18,722 bases of DNA, from NCBI GenBank assembly GCA_027596075.1, contig JADGJC010000540.1:1-18722 (forward strand), written 5' to 3'. Source of the stretch: Rhizophlyctis rosea (Eukaryota; Chytridiomycota; Chytridiomycetes; Rhizophlyctidales; Rhizophlyctidaceae). Positions 11,982 through 18,700 of this stretch are shown piece by piece (the first letter of the stretch is position 1; each line of letters begins with the position of its first letter). Under the pieces are notes generated by a model. It saw only the letters and a list, made by a program, of their open reading frames with translations. It had not been told where the DNA came from and made no database searches. The translations under genes were made by a program, and so were the position numbers.

Positions 11982-13916
11982 TTACTTCCTCTTACTCCGT
12001 GTCCTGCTTGCAACGGGGGCTGTTTTTGACCTTGTGCGAGATGCGACAGGTTCACTCTGTACGGCACTCAGTGGCGGAAGTATAGTCTTTCCCTTGGGCG
12101 CTTTCGCTTTCCCTTTCATCTTGGTCGTTTTCCTCGGAGGTATCTCGATACCATCGAAAATCCCCAAAGGTGCAAGCGCAACTTCGGCAGCCTTTCCCTT
12201 GCCCTTCGCCTTCTTGTTCCCTGTGCCAACCGGGATTTCGGTTACCGATGGATTGACCGGAGCAAGTTCTGGCAACTCTTGCCTTGACCGGGAGGAACCG
12301 CCTCCACTGCTCCCAACGAGTGAAGTGGGGTCGTATTCATGTTGATTGGCGGATCTGGCGGGTTTCTTGCCCTTGTTCTGCTTGCTGATAGGAATAACAG
12401 CCGCCTTGCGGCGCTGAACGCTTGCGCTCACCGGTTCATCCAGCGCAAATCTGACAACGCCTTTTGCATTTTGTCTCTTTGCTGGGGGTTGAGGGAATCC
12501 GTCATCTTTCCTCTTCATCGGCAATTGGTTGGCGATGGGTTGTGGTGCATTAACGTATGCCGGAGCATCGAACGCGGATGTGACTCCGGTGCCTTGCAAT
12601 CCTGCTCTCTTCCTCTTGGCTTCCACCGTCATATTCGCATTCTGGCGGCCCCTCTGATAAACGGTGGTGGCAGCGGCGCTCACCCTTTCATTTCCGACGT
12701 TGGTCTTTCGGCGTTTCGACGTTTTGGTCAGAACATCATCAATGGCTAGGGCGGGCCTTGTCACACCGGTCGTGGAAACCATGAGGGGGGTGGGTGACAC
12801 GTTCTGCACAGTCTGTGGTAAATTCTGCACGGGGTTGGGTGGAGGAGGTGGGGTCGCTGGCGCAACTGTTCCCAAGGCTGCTCCGTACAATTCGTTCGCA
12901 TCACGCGCTGCTTGGGGCATCCTTGGTGCAACTCGACTGGCTGTCAATGGTTGCAAGACGGATCTTTCGGCAGTCCGTTCATTAAGTGACATGTGTCCCT
13001 TGACGCTCCATCTCCCTTGAGCGGAAGGGGCGACCAACTTCGCCTTCATACTGGTGGGTTGTTCCTGTTTGATGGGCGCGGATGCGATGCCCGGGAAACG
13101 CCTGATGACCACATCGATGGCGTTATCACCACTGGGCCTGCTGGTGTTCAATTGAGAAGGTGCGGAATGTGCGGGTGGGTGAAGGGCGGTGATCGGATTG
13201 GGGACTTGTTCTGGCAGACCTGTGTGTGTATGTGATGGAGGGGAGGCAGCGGGGGATGTGATCGCTTCGGCGATATTGCTGATATTACCCGTATCGGTGA
13301 TGGAAATGGTTCCAGTCGTCGGATGAATGGTGGCGATACCTGGTCCTGATACTGGAGGGGCAACGTAGGGAGGTGGGAATCCTCCCCCTCCTCCTCCTCC
13401 TCTAGGATAGGGTTGAAATCTATCACCACCACCTCCTCTTGGTCGTTTGCGACGCGTGTAAGGGGGTGGTGGTGCACCACCTCCACCATCACCCCCTCGA
13501 GGGGGAGGTGGGTTCTGTGGAAAGTGATCGTGAGGAGGTGGGCTGCCGTTAATACCACCCATAGCCATATTCAACCCGGTTGATTTGATCTGTTTGCTGG
13601 CGGGAGCGTTGACCACGTTGACGCTCCTCACGGCCAATCCAAGTGAGGGAGATATGACACCACCGGCGTCCCTGATTCTCGCTTCTTCCATCTCGTCTTC
13701 CAGTTGGAGCCTCTTCTCCGTCCGGAAGAAATCTACGGCAAACTTGCTCGCTTTTGACAAAGGTGCCGCCTTGGTCATAGCCGGCATGATGGGTTTAGGG
13801 GGAGGTGCCGCCTGGAACACTCCCGGTGGCATGGCGACGTTGCCCCTCCTGACGCCATTGATGCCGACGTTGCCAGGAGGCAACGTGGTTCCTATTTGAA
13901 AACCTCTGGTGGTCAT
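11982..13916 (-). CDS. Large Pro/Gly-rich basic protein with two PPPY motifs
   Basis: 644 residues starting MTTRGFQIGTTLPPGNVG. A short helical charged segment at ~58-85 (FAVDFFRTEKRLQLEDEMEEARIRD) is the only folded-looking part. Residues ~120-190 are low-complexity with GAPPPPYTRRKRPRGG (~152) and GGFPPPYVAPPV (~181), both PPxY motifs of the kind that bind WW domains of NEDD4-type ubiquitin ligases. The remainder is rich in Pro, Ala, Lys and Arg with several basic clusters (SKRRKTN, KRKDD, MKGKAKAPKGK) and ends with PVASRTRSK twice. It could be a virion core or DNA-binding protein; no family is recognised. It diverges from the gene at 13967 across 50 bp. Part of the sequence near 12410 encodes the 26-nt repeat. 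Confidence 0.8.
   Translation of the reverse strand: MTTRGFQIGTTLPPGNVGINGVRRGNVAMPPGVFQAAPPPKPIMPAMTKAAPLSKASKFAVDFFRTEKRLQLEDEMEEARIRDAGGVISPSLGLAVRSVNVVNAPASKQIKSTGLNMAMGGINGSPPPHDHFPQNPPPPRGGDGGGGAPPPPYTRRKRPRGGGGDRFQPYPRGGGGGGGFPPPYVAPPVSGPGIATIHPTTGTISITDTGNISNIAEAITSPAASPPSHTHTGLPEQVPNPITALHPPAHSAPSQLNTSRPSGDNAIDVVIRRFPGIASAPIKQEQPTSMKAKLVAPSAQGRWSVKGHMSLNERTAERSVLQPLTASRVAPRMPQAARDANELYGAALGTVAPATPPPPPNPVQNLPQTVQNVSPTPLMVSTTGVTRPALAIDDVLTKTSKRRKTNVGNERVSAAATTVYQRGRQNANMTVEAKRKRAGLQGTGVTSAFDAPAYVNAPQPIANQLPMKRKDDGFPQPPAKRQNAKGVVRFALDEPVSASVQRRKAAVIPISKQNKGKKPARSANQHEYDPTSLVGSSGGGSSRSRQELPELAPVNPSVTEIPVGTGNKKAKGKGKAAEVALAPLGIFDGIEIPPRKTTKMKGKAKAPKGKTILPPLSAVQSEPVASRTRSKTAPVASRTRSKRK
12397..12422 (+). 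repeat. 26-nt palindrome-bearing repeat, copy 2
   Basis: Exact match to 4493-4518. Here it lies inside the large Pro/Gly-rich gene, read antisense, giving the residues SVQRRKAAV. Confidence 0.7.
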
Positions 13917-13966
13917 TTACTATGAGTGGCCGAAAGTTTTTTCTTGTAGAATAACCAAATAAGGAA

Positions 13967-14257
13967 ATGCCATTTGGAAACTGGGTAAGAACAAAGGCCG
14001 CGGCTGCGAACAAGTTTTTCAACAAGGCGGGTGGACATGTCAGAAAGGGCGTCGCCTTCTTGAACAACGTCATCATTCCCCACGCACACAGGGCGCACAA
14101 GACGATCACGGATGTGAGCAACACTTTACAACAAGACTCCAATGTATCACTGAAAAACAAGGAACGATTGCAAAAGATTCAAAACTTGAGCAACATAGGT
14201 TTACAAAAGTTGTCAAGTACGAACGATACGGTACAGAGGGTAGCAGCGGTGGTATGA
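13967..14257 (+). CDS. Small basic helical protein, possible virion component
   Basis: 96 residues: MPFGNWVRTKAAAANKFFNK, GGHVRKGVAFLNNVIIPHA, then a charged helical C-terminus (SLKNKERLQKIQNL). The N-terminal half alternates small, basic and aromatic residues, as in an amphipathic, membrane-active helix; small proteins of this kind accompany capsid genes in adintoviruses and other Polinton relatives, but I recognise no specific family. Its TGA stop forms part of the TGACGTCA site in the methylase promoter, so the two genes are packed tightly. Confidence 0.65.
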   Translation: MPFGNWVRTKAAAANKFFNKAGGHVRKGVAFLNNVIIPHAHRAHKTITDVSNTLQQDSNVSLKNKERLQKIQNLSNIGLQKLSSTNDTVQRVAAVV

Positions 14258-14302
14258 CGTCACTCATTGTGCATCCCGATGTAAACCACGCGCCTATAAA
14301 AG
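14255..14302 (+). promoter_or_regulatory. Candidate early promoter of the methylase gene: CRE, CGATGTAAA, TATA
   Basis: TGACGTCA (14255-14262), TCCCGATGTAAAC (14274-14286) and TATAAAAG (14295-14302). CGATGTAAA is nine bases before the TATA box and the ATG is 45 bases after it. It is the most complete copy of the module. Confidence 0.7.
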
Positions 14303-14347
14303 GTTTTCAGTTAACAAAGCCCTGATCATCATTACCCCATATCAACC

Positions 14348-15199
14348 ATGGTGTTAAAACCTTTCCTTAAATGGGCCGGAGGCAAAAGCAAGCTCAAAGA
14401 CGAATTGGTGCTACGGCGACCCCAAGAGTTTAACAATTATTTTGAACCTTTTGTTGGCGGAGGTGCCTTTGTGATGCATCTGAACAACCTGGGATACCTA
14501 AAGCAATCGAAGGTATACCTGGGCGACATTTCTCGACCATTGATTACCACTTATAAGGTGGTGCGAGACGAACCCGAAAAGTTGATGACTTTATTGGAGA
14601 CCCCAGAGTTGCAATGGCAGTTGGACGTTGAGGAGAGAACGGAGGATTACCACCGGGCGAGGGACAGATTCACCATGCAACCCGAAAATGAAGTTGAGCT
14701 CGCTGCTTTGTTTATTTACCTCAACAAGACGGGATTCAATGGGTTGTTTCGGGTAAATAAGGCAGGACGACTCAATGTTGGTCCCGATGGCCACAGCAAG
14801 GCCGCACAAAGGACCATATTCGAAAGAGATGTGCTGATGAACGCTTCCAACTTTTTGAACGACGAGAGGGTGACAATTGAAAACTGCCCTTACAGTCTTC
14901 TCCTTGAAAAGGCAAAGTTCGGCGATTTCGTATACATCGACCTACCTTACGATGGCGGTTATGTGGGTTATCACCAATCCGGGTTTTCTTGGGAAGACCA
15001 ACAAGCCTTGAAAAAAACTGTTGATGAGTTGACCACGAAGGGGTGTAAAGTGATGTTGAGTAACTCAGCGACCAAACGCATCAAGGACTTGTACCGAGAT
15101 TACCACCAAGACTTCATAGCCACTAGATATGTAATTAATTCAAATGGGCAGGACCGTGGCAATGTGCAGATGGAGATTGTCATCCGCAATTATCAATGA
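14348..15199 (+). CDS. dam: DNA adenine-N6 methyltransferase (Dam/D12 class)
   Basis: 283 residues starting MVLKPFLKWAGGKSKLKDEL. LKWAGGK and FEPFVGGGAFVMHL are the S-adenosylmethionine-binding motifs of the D12 class. YLGDISRPLITTYKVV and FIYLNKTGFNGLFRVNKAG match the conserved middle of Dam-type enzymes. The catalytic motif is present as IDLPYDGGYVGYH; the usual form is D-P-P-Y, so the second position is Leu. The length is that of stand-alone Dam enzymes. Known role: methylation of adenine N6 in a short site, often GATC. No restriction partner is seen nearby. It overlaps the integrase gene tail to tail by seven bases. Confidence 0.9.
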   Translation: MVLKPFLKWAGGKSKLKDELVLRRPQEFNNYFEPFVGGGAFVMHLNNLGYLKQSKVYLGDISRPLITTYKVVRDEPEKLMTLLETPELQWQLDVEERTEDYHRARDRFTMQPENEVELAALFIYLNKTGFNGLFRVNKAGRLNVGPDGHSKAAQRTIFERDVLMNASNFLNDERVTIENCPYSLLLEKAKFGDFVYIDLPYDGGYVGYHQSGFSWEDQQALKKTVDELTTKGCKVMLSNSATKRIKDLYRDYHQDFIATRYVINSNGQDRGNVQMEIVIRNYQ

Positions 15200-16473
15200 G
15201 AATGTGCATCTTCATACTCCTTAATCAAATCTGGAGCGTTCAAGTTTTCTGCAGGTTCCCATGAAGGCTTTTTCCACCCTGTCCATTTGACTTTATAAAG
15301 TATCTCCGAAGGTTTCCCCCTGGTCGCCTTGGTGACTTTTTTGTCAAGTATGGATTCGACTTCGTAGGAATTCGTTTCTTCATCGACGGGTCCCGGTCTT
15401 ACCACAGGTTTCGGCAATGCAGTCATCTCGTCCGGATTAACCACTTTGAGGAGTTCGCCTCTTGGAATCAATCCGGATACCACTTTCCCATCCTCATCTT
15501 TGATTTTGTAAGAGGCGACGATGTTTGGGTTTTTCCTGTTCTGAACGACTCTGTCAATTCGAAAGACCTCCTTGGAGTAGTAGTTCACTTTCGCGCCTTT
15601 GGTGATACCTGTTGGATCGTACGTGTTCCTCCTTCTCACAAAGTCGCCCGGTTGCAAATCGGCGGTGGTACCTTTTTGTTTGTAACGCTTATTGGCGACA
15701 TTCTGCAAACGGGTGGCCACGCCTGCATGCAGTTCTTGGTCGTCCTCTATTTGATTGGCACTCTTCTTTGTGGCAAAGGTCATGGTGTTATTGAGTGCGT
15801 TGACAACTTGAGGAACCAGCGATACCCAATCCTCCGTATCTTTCGTCTTCATGAGGGGAAACAAAATTCGCTTAAAGGCGCCTCCTTTAGATTCGATGAC
15901 TCCGTTTGACCAAGGGGAATGGACTTTCGAATACCTCAATGTGATACCTTTTTCCCGACACCATTCGGGGAGATTGCCTTTAAAACTTGTTCCGTTGTCA
16001 CATTGCAAAAATGAACACTTCATTCCCTCTCCCATAAACTTCTCCAACGCCTTTATGGTATTCTCAACGGTCTGCCCTCTGCAAGGATACCCATAGTATT
16101 TCTTGGAGAAAATGTCTACGGCGTTGCACACAGCGGTGAAACCGTTGAAGGGGTTATGTGAGAAATCGAGGTAATCCATCTGTATCGAACCCAACTTGGT
16201 CGCCACCATCGGTCTTACCACACCTCGCTTCATAGTGGGACGAACACTGAGTTGCCAGGATTCTTGCTTCGTCATCCACTGATAGATCGCCAGCCTGCTG
16301 GAGGGATCGCTTGGGTATTTTTGCTTAAAGGCGAAGTAGACTTTATCCCTCCCCATGGGCGCCTTGTAGTACAGTTCTTTCAAGTTCTCTTCCGACTCTT
16401 TTGAGAGCGGTTTGAACATATCTTGATTGCTCTTATCCATGTTACATGTAAGCGAGTAAAAAATGTGGCACAT
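15193..16473 (-). CDS. Retrovirus-type integrase with C-terminal chromodomain
   Basis: 426 residues from the ATG at 16473, or 415 from MDKSNQDMF at 16440. The catalytic core has IQMDYLDF (first Asp, ~98-101), FLQCDNGTSF (second Asp, ~157) and SPWSNGVIESKGG (Glu, ~192), with 34 residues between the second Asp and the Glu. A beta-barrel-like segment follows (LQPGDFVRRRNTYDP). Residues ~372-423 form a chromodomain: YEVESILDKK, LYKVKWTGWKKPSWEP, NLNAP. This architecture is that of Maverick/Polinton and some virophage integrases; the chromodomain may guide insertion to marked histones. A clear HHCC zinc finger is not seen at the N-terminus. GGATGTAAATATT lies before the first ATG. Confidence 0.95.
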   Translation of the reverse strand: MCHIFYSLTCNMDKSNQDMFKPLSKESEENLKELYYKAPMGRDKVYFAFKQKYPSDPSSRLAIYQWMTKQESWQLSVRPTMKRGVVRPMVATKLGSIQMDYLDFSHNPFNGFTAVCNAVDIFSKKYYGYPCRGQTVENTIKALEKFMGEGMKCSFLQCDNGTSFKGNLPEWCREKGITLRYSKVHSPWSNGVIESKGGAFKRILFPLMKTKDTEDWVSLVPQVVNALNNTMTFATKKSANQIEDDQELHAGVATRLQNVANKRYKQKGTTADLQPGDFVRRRNTYDPTGITKGAKVNYYSKEVFRIDRVVQNRKNPNIVASYKIKDEDGKVVSGLIPRGELLKVVNPDEMTALPKPVVRPGPVDEETNSYEVESILDKKVTKATRGKPSEILYKVKWTGWKKPSWEPAENLNAPDLIKEYEDAHSH

Positions 16474-16500
16474 ACTATTTTCTCAATATTTACATCCTTT

Positions 16501-16530
16501 ACAGCTAACTACAGCTAACTACAACTAACT
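16501..16530 (+). repeat. 10-bp tandem repeat, three copies
   Basis: ACAGCTAACT, ACAGCTAACT and ACAACTAACT lie head to tail between the integrase start and the stop of the gene 16529-16795. Confidence 0.85.
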
Positions 16531-16795
16531 AATAATCAACATCCTTTTCGATGGGAAAAATGTCGTGAGTGGTACTGCAATACTCGCTCCAGGGATGCCC
16601 TTCGATTTTATGGTGTTGCAAGCGGAGTTTTTTGGCGAGGATGTACCACAGTTCGTAACCGAAACAACTGAGACCGCGATGTTTCTTGGGTTTGACCAGA
16701 AGAAGCCTCTTGATGAGGTTAGTGCGTTTTTGTTCGTATTGTTGGGGGAGGAGCCTGTATTCACGCAACTGGGCTCGGGGGCGAAGGTTGTACAT
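16529..16795 (-). CDS. Small basic protein of unknown function
   Basis: 88 residues: MYNLRPRAQLREYRLLPQQY, KRLLLVKPKKHRGLSCFGYELWYILAKKLRL, then HPWSEYCSTTHDIF. It is Arg/Lys/Tyr-rich and could bind nucleic acid. Chosen over the longer overlapping frame 16525-16920, because a TATAAAAG lies at 16874-16881 (downstream of that frame's ATG) and this product is the more protein-like of the two. A TGTAACCGCGGTTACA palindrome is upstream at 16929-16944. No family is recognised. Confidence 0.6.
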   Translation of the reverse strand: MYNLRPRAQLREYRLLPQQYEQKRTNLIKRLLLVKPKKHRGLSCFGYELWYILAKKLRLQHHKIEGHPWSEYCSTTHDIFPIEKDVDY

Positions 16796-16873
16796 GTTTG
16801 TAGTATGTATTTGACCTGTATATTTTGAAGGGATGGAGGATGTAGGATGGGGGATGTGGGATGGGGGGCCTCG

Positions 16874-16944
16874 CTTTTATATGTTTTGAGGCACAAGCCA
16901 TTTGTGAACAAACAACTCATGTCAAAAATGTAACCGCGGTTACA
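16874..16944 (-). promoter_or_regulatory. Promoter with TATA box and palindromic site
   Basis: Palindrome TGTAACCGCGGTTACA (16929-16944), followed on minus by TTTTTGAC, then TATAAAAG (16874-16881). This is the third copy of the palindrome seen at 4301 and 9909, here further from the ATG (134 bases). Confidence 0.55.
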
Positions 16945-16960
16945 ACGCGCTCAAATTTTT

Positions 16961-17500
16961 TCACTTGAACTGTTGGAATCTTTTGCCGCCTCCATACTCC
17001 CGATAGAACCGCTGAAGCGGGTCTTCATCCTTATGATCATCATCCTCGTTACCTTCCAAGTCCCCATCGATTCCATATCTGTTGTAGAGCGCTTTGGTCA
17101 ACTTGGACAACTGATCGCTGACTTGAAGGAGAGTTTTCATCTGCAAGTGCGGCGACAGGTCTTTGAACATCCCGTCGCTGACTCTAGTAGTGAGGATGTA
17201 AGGTTTCTCCCTGGCTTCCGCCGTTTCTATTTCGTCGCCGTCGTCTTCCACTCCTACCACCTGACCGATTTCGGGAATATAGTCTCCCTTAGTAATCGAG
17301 CCTTCAGCGATCACCACCTTGCAGATCGGGGGGTCGTACCGTAGATACGATTTGACTTCGACTTGTGCACCTTGTTCCATTTGTTTACTTGTTGGTTGCA
17401 AATATTTACCAAACCTTAAAACGCAAAAAAGCTCTGTTCCGCAGATACGGGCGAAGGGGTAGAGAAACCTATGTATGAGTTCTGGTGGATACTTTTGCAT
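16961..17500 (-). CDS. 179-residue protein of unknown function
   Basis: Starts MQKYPPELIHRFLYPFARIC at 17500, with CATAAAATGG ~35 bases upstream as a TATA candidate. An internal start MEQGAQVEVKSYL (~17380) is possible. The middle has LRYDPPICKVVIAEGSITKG and YIPEIGQVVGVEDDGDEIE, a beta-rich stretch; then KTLLQVSDQLSKLTKALYNRYG, a helix, an acidic linker (EGNEDDDHKDEDP) and a short end RFYREYGGGKRFQQF. No family is recognised. Confidence 0.7.
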   Translation of the reverse strand: MQKYPPELIHRFLYPFARICGTELFCVLRFGKYLQPTSKQMEQGAQVEVKSYLRYDPPICKVVIAEGSITKGDYIPEIGQVVGVEDDGDEIETAEAREKPYILTTRVSDGMFKDLSPHLQMKTLLQVSDQLSKLTKALYNRYGIDGDLEGNEDDDHKDEDPLQRFYREYGGGKRFQQFK

Positions 17501-17643
17501 AGTACCCCAACATCCCTATCTCCGAAACGGATGCCATTTTATGGTGGGCAAGGCATCACCAGCCGTCAAGCGATTCGGATGAGAGTTATTTGCTTTTTGA
17601 GTCCCCCGTCAAGACTCCAGCTATAACGTGTCGTTTTGTGAAC

Positions 17644-17880
17644 TTAGGCGGAACCCTCGCCGGTTTCGCCATCTTTGTCGGGCGTTGGTTGACGGCGGCG
17701 GCGTTGCCTCTTGGGTTTCTGTTGCTTCTTCACAGTATCGTGGAGCAAGTCATGGGCGAGGTCTTCGTGGATCTCGCTGGTGATCTTGGTTCGCACGTTT
17801 TCGGGGATAATGGTCCAATTGGGATCGTTGTTCAGTTCAACGAGTGCCTTGTTCAAATCTTGGACTGACTTTATACTCAT
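17644..17880 (-). CDS. 78-residue protein with basic tail, unknown function
   Basis: MSIKSVQDLNKALVELNNDP, PENVRTKITSEIHEDLAHDLLHD, then KKQQKPKRQRRRRQP, a strong nuclear-localisation-like cluster. The N-terminal two-thirds look helical. AAATAAAATT ~25 bases upstream could act as the TATA box. The 143 bp between this gene and the one ending at 17500 hold no further gene that I can see. Confidence 0.65.
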   Translation of the reverse strand: MSIKSVQDLNKALVELNNDPNWTIIPENVRTKITSEIHEDLAHDLLHDTVKKQQKPKRQRRRRQPTPDKDGETGEGSA

Positions 17881-17930
17881 TGTTTATCTTTAAGCTGACA
17901 ATTTTATTTAACGAATGAACGCAACTTATG

Positions 17931-17944
17931 TTAACAGCGGGTTT
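17931..17944 (-). repeat. Solitary half-arm of the palindromic element
   Basis: TTAACAGCGGGTTTT matches the outer arm of the 73-bp element, with no partner arm nearby. It looks like the remnant of a lost copy. Confidence 0.5.
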
Positions 17945-17983
17945 TAAAGCATTCACCTTTACGTTGGAGAAAGTCAGACAATC

Positions 17984-18109
17984 ATGAAATTCCAGTATTT
18001 GAGTGATCCGCATAAATTCCTGGTCTTCCTAGTATTTCTGCAATTTCTGCAGTTGTTCCTGGTATTCCTAGTATTCTTGCAATTCCTAGTATTTCTGCGA
18101 TTCCATTGA
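17984..18109 (+). CDS. Possible 41-residue hydrophobic micro-ORF (doubtful)
   Basis: ATG at 17984 to TGA at 18107-18109: MKFQYLSDPHKF, then about 28 residues made of FLV, FLQ and FLR triplets. It would form one hydrophobic helix, long enough to cross a membrane. It arises from a 9-nt minisatellite, so the composition may be a by-product of the repeat. No promoter is recognised. Confidence 0.2.
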   Translation: MKFQYLSDPHKFLVFLVFLQFLQLFLVFLVFLQFLVFLRFH

Positions 18110-18117
18110 TTTCCAGA
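18016..18117 (+). repeat. 9-nt degenerate minisatellite
   Basis: About eleven 9-nt units of the types ATTCCTAGT and ATTTCTGCA, with one 12-nt unit at 18052-18063. Because the period is a multiple of three, each frame gives a repeating peptide (FLx; IPSISA; or, on minus, Asn/Arg-rich). Confidence 0.8.
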
Positions 18118-18245
18118 ATTGGGTGGCACGATGTGTGGAGGGCCCGAATCGTCCAAAGCTTGCAAAGTGCCTGTGTGTCTCCATCCTCCATCCTCTCCCC
18201 ACATACACCGATTCTTCCAATTCAACCAATTTAACTAGTCTTTAG

Positions 18246-18319
18246 AAAAAACCCGCTGTTACTCACTGGCTGCCAATTTGAATTAGAATACACAGGCTTG
18301 TAAGTAACAGCGGGTTTTT
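18246..18319 (+). repeat. 73-bp palindromic element, copy e
   Basis: Arms AAAAACCCGCTGTTACT and AGTAACAGCGGGTTTTT; the centre is CTGCCAATTTGAATTAGAAT, so TTTTT of the other copies is replaced by CAATT. Confidence 0.9.
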
Positions 18320-18439
18320 CAGGTCAACCAAATCCGCCACCATAGCCACTGTGGCATAAGTGCCTGTGTGTCTCCATCCTCCATCCTCCACCACCATACA
18401 CCGATTCTTCCAATTCAACCAATTTAACTAGTCTTCAGC

Positions 18440-18512
18440 AAAAACCCGCTGTTACTCACTGGCCGCCAATTTGAATTAGAAAACCCAGGCTTGTAAGTAA
18501 CAGCAGGTTTTT
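18440..18512 (+). repeat. 73-bp palindromic element, copy f
   Basis: As copy e, with one change in the right arm (AACAGCAGGTTTTT). The centre is GCCGCCAATTTGAATTAGAA. Confidence 0.9.
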
Positions 18513-18608
18513 CAGGTCAACCCAATCCGCCACTATGGCCACTATGGCCACTTTGGCATAATTGACGAAATTTAGCACCACTAGCGCACTGTCAGCTTGC
18601 ATCATCGG

Positions 18609-18700
18609 GGCTTCTATCAAAAGGTCACATAGAAGCCATGTGAAGCCGTCGTAGAAGCCATATCAAGGAACTAGAAGCCTCCGTAGAAGCCGTAGAAGCC
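18609..18700 (+). repeat. AGAAGCC short-repeat cluster at the right edge
   Basis: Five AGAAGCC (18631, 18653, 18673, 18685, 18694), one TGAAGCC (18641) and one reversed GGCTTCT (18609), with uneven spacing of 9-20 bases. It could be part of a terminal repeat or flanking host DNA; the window ends too soon to tell. Confidence 0.6.

Larger units (their letters stand above)
18165..18560 (+). repeat. ~193-bp tandem repeat, two units, each with a palindromic element
   Basis: Unit 1 begins near 18165 and unit 2 near 18358 with GTGCCTGTGTGTCTCCATCC in each. Both continue with CACCGATTCTTCCAATTC, TTTAACTAGTCTT and a 73-bp palindrome (18246-18319 and 18440-18512), then CAGGTCAACC and a GGCCACT-rich end. 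Unit 2 has an extra GGCCACTAT. An inverted copy of the central part is at 8331-8605. No gene is seen from 18110 to the right edge. Confidence 0.85.

Noticed and set aside
16525..16920. 131-codon minus-strand frame overlapping the gene 16529-16795
   Set aside because: Its ATG lies upstream of the TATA box at 16874-16881 and its composition is Ser/Thr/Pro-rich without folded character. It remains an alternative, since the palindromic site is only ~10 bases before its ATG.
17974..18225. Minus-strand Asn/Arg-rich open frame of 83 codons
   Set aside because: It is produced by the 9-nt minisatellite and part of the tandem repeat, with no promoter or protein-like region.
18165..18560. CRISPR array
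   Set aside because: Only two ~193-bp units whose 'spacers' are themselves repeated; no short regular repeats and no cas genes.
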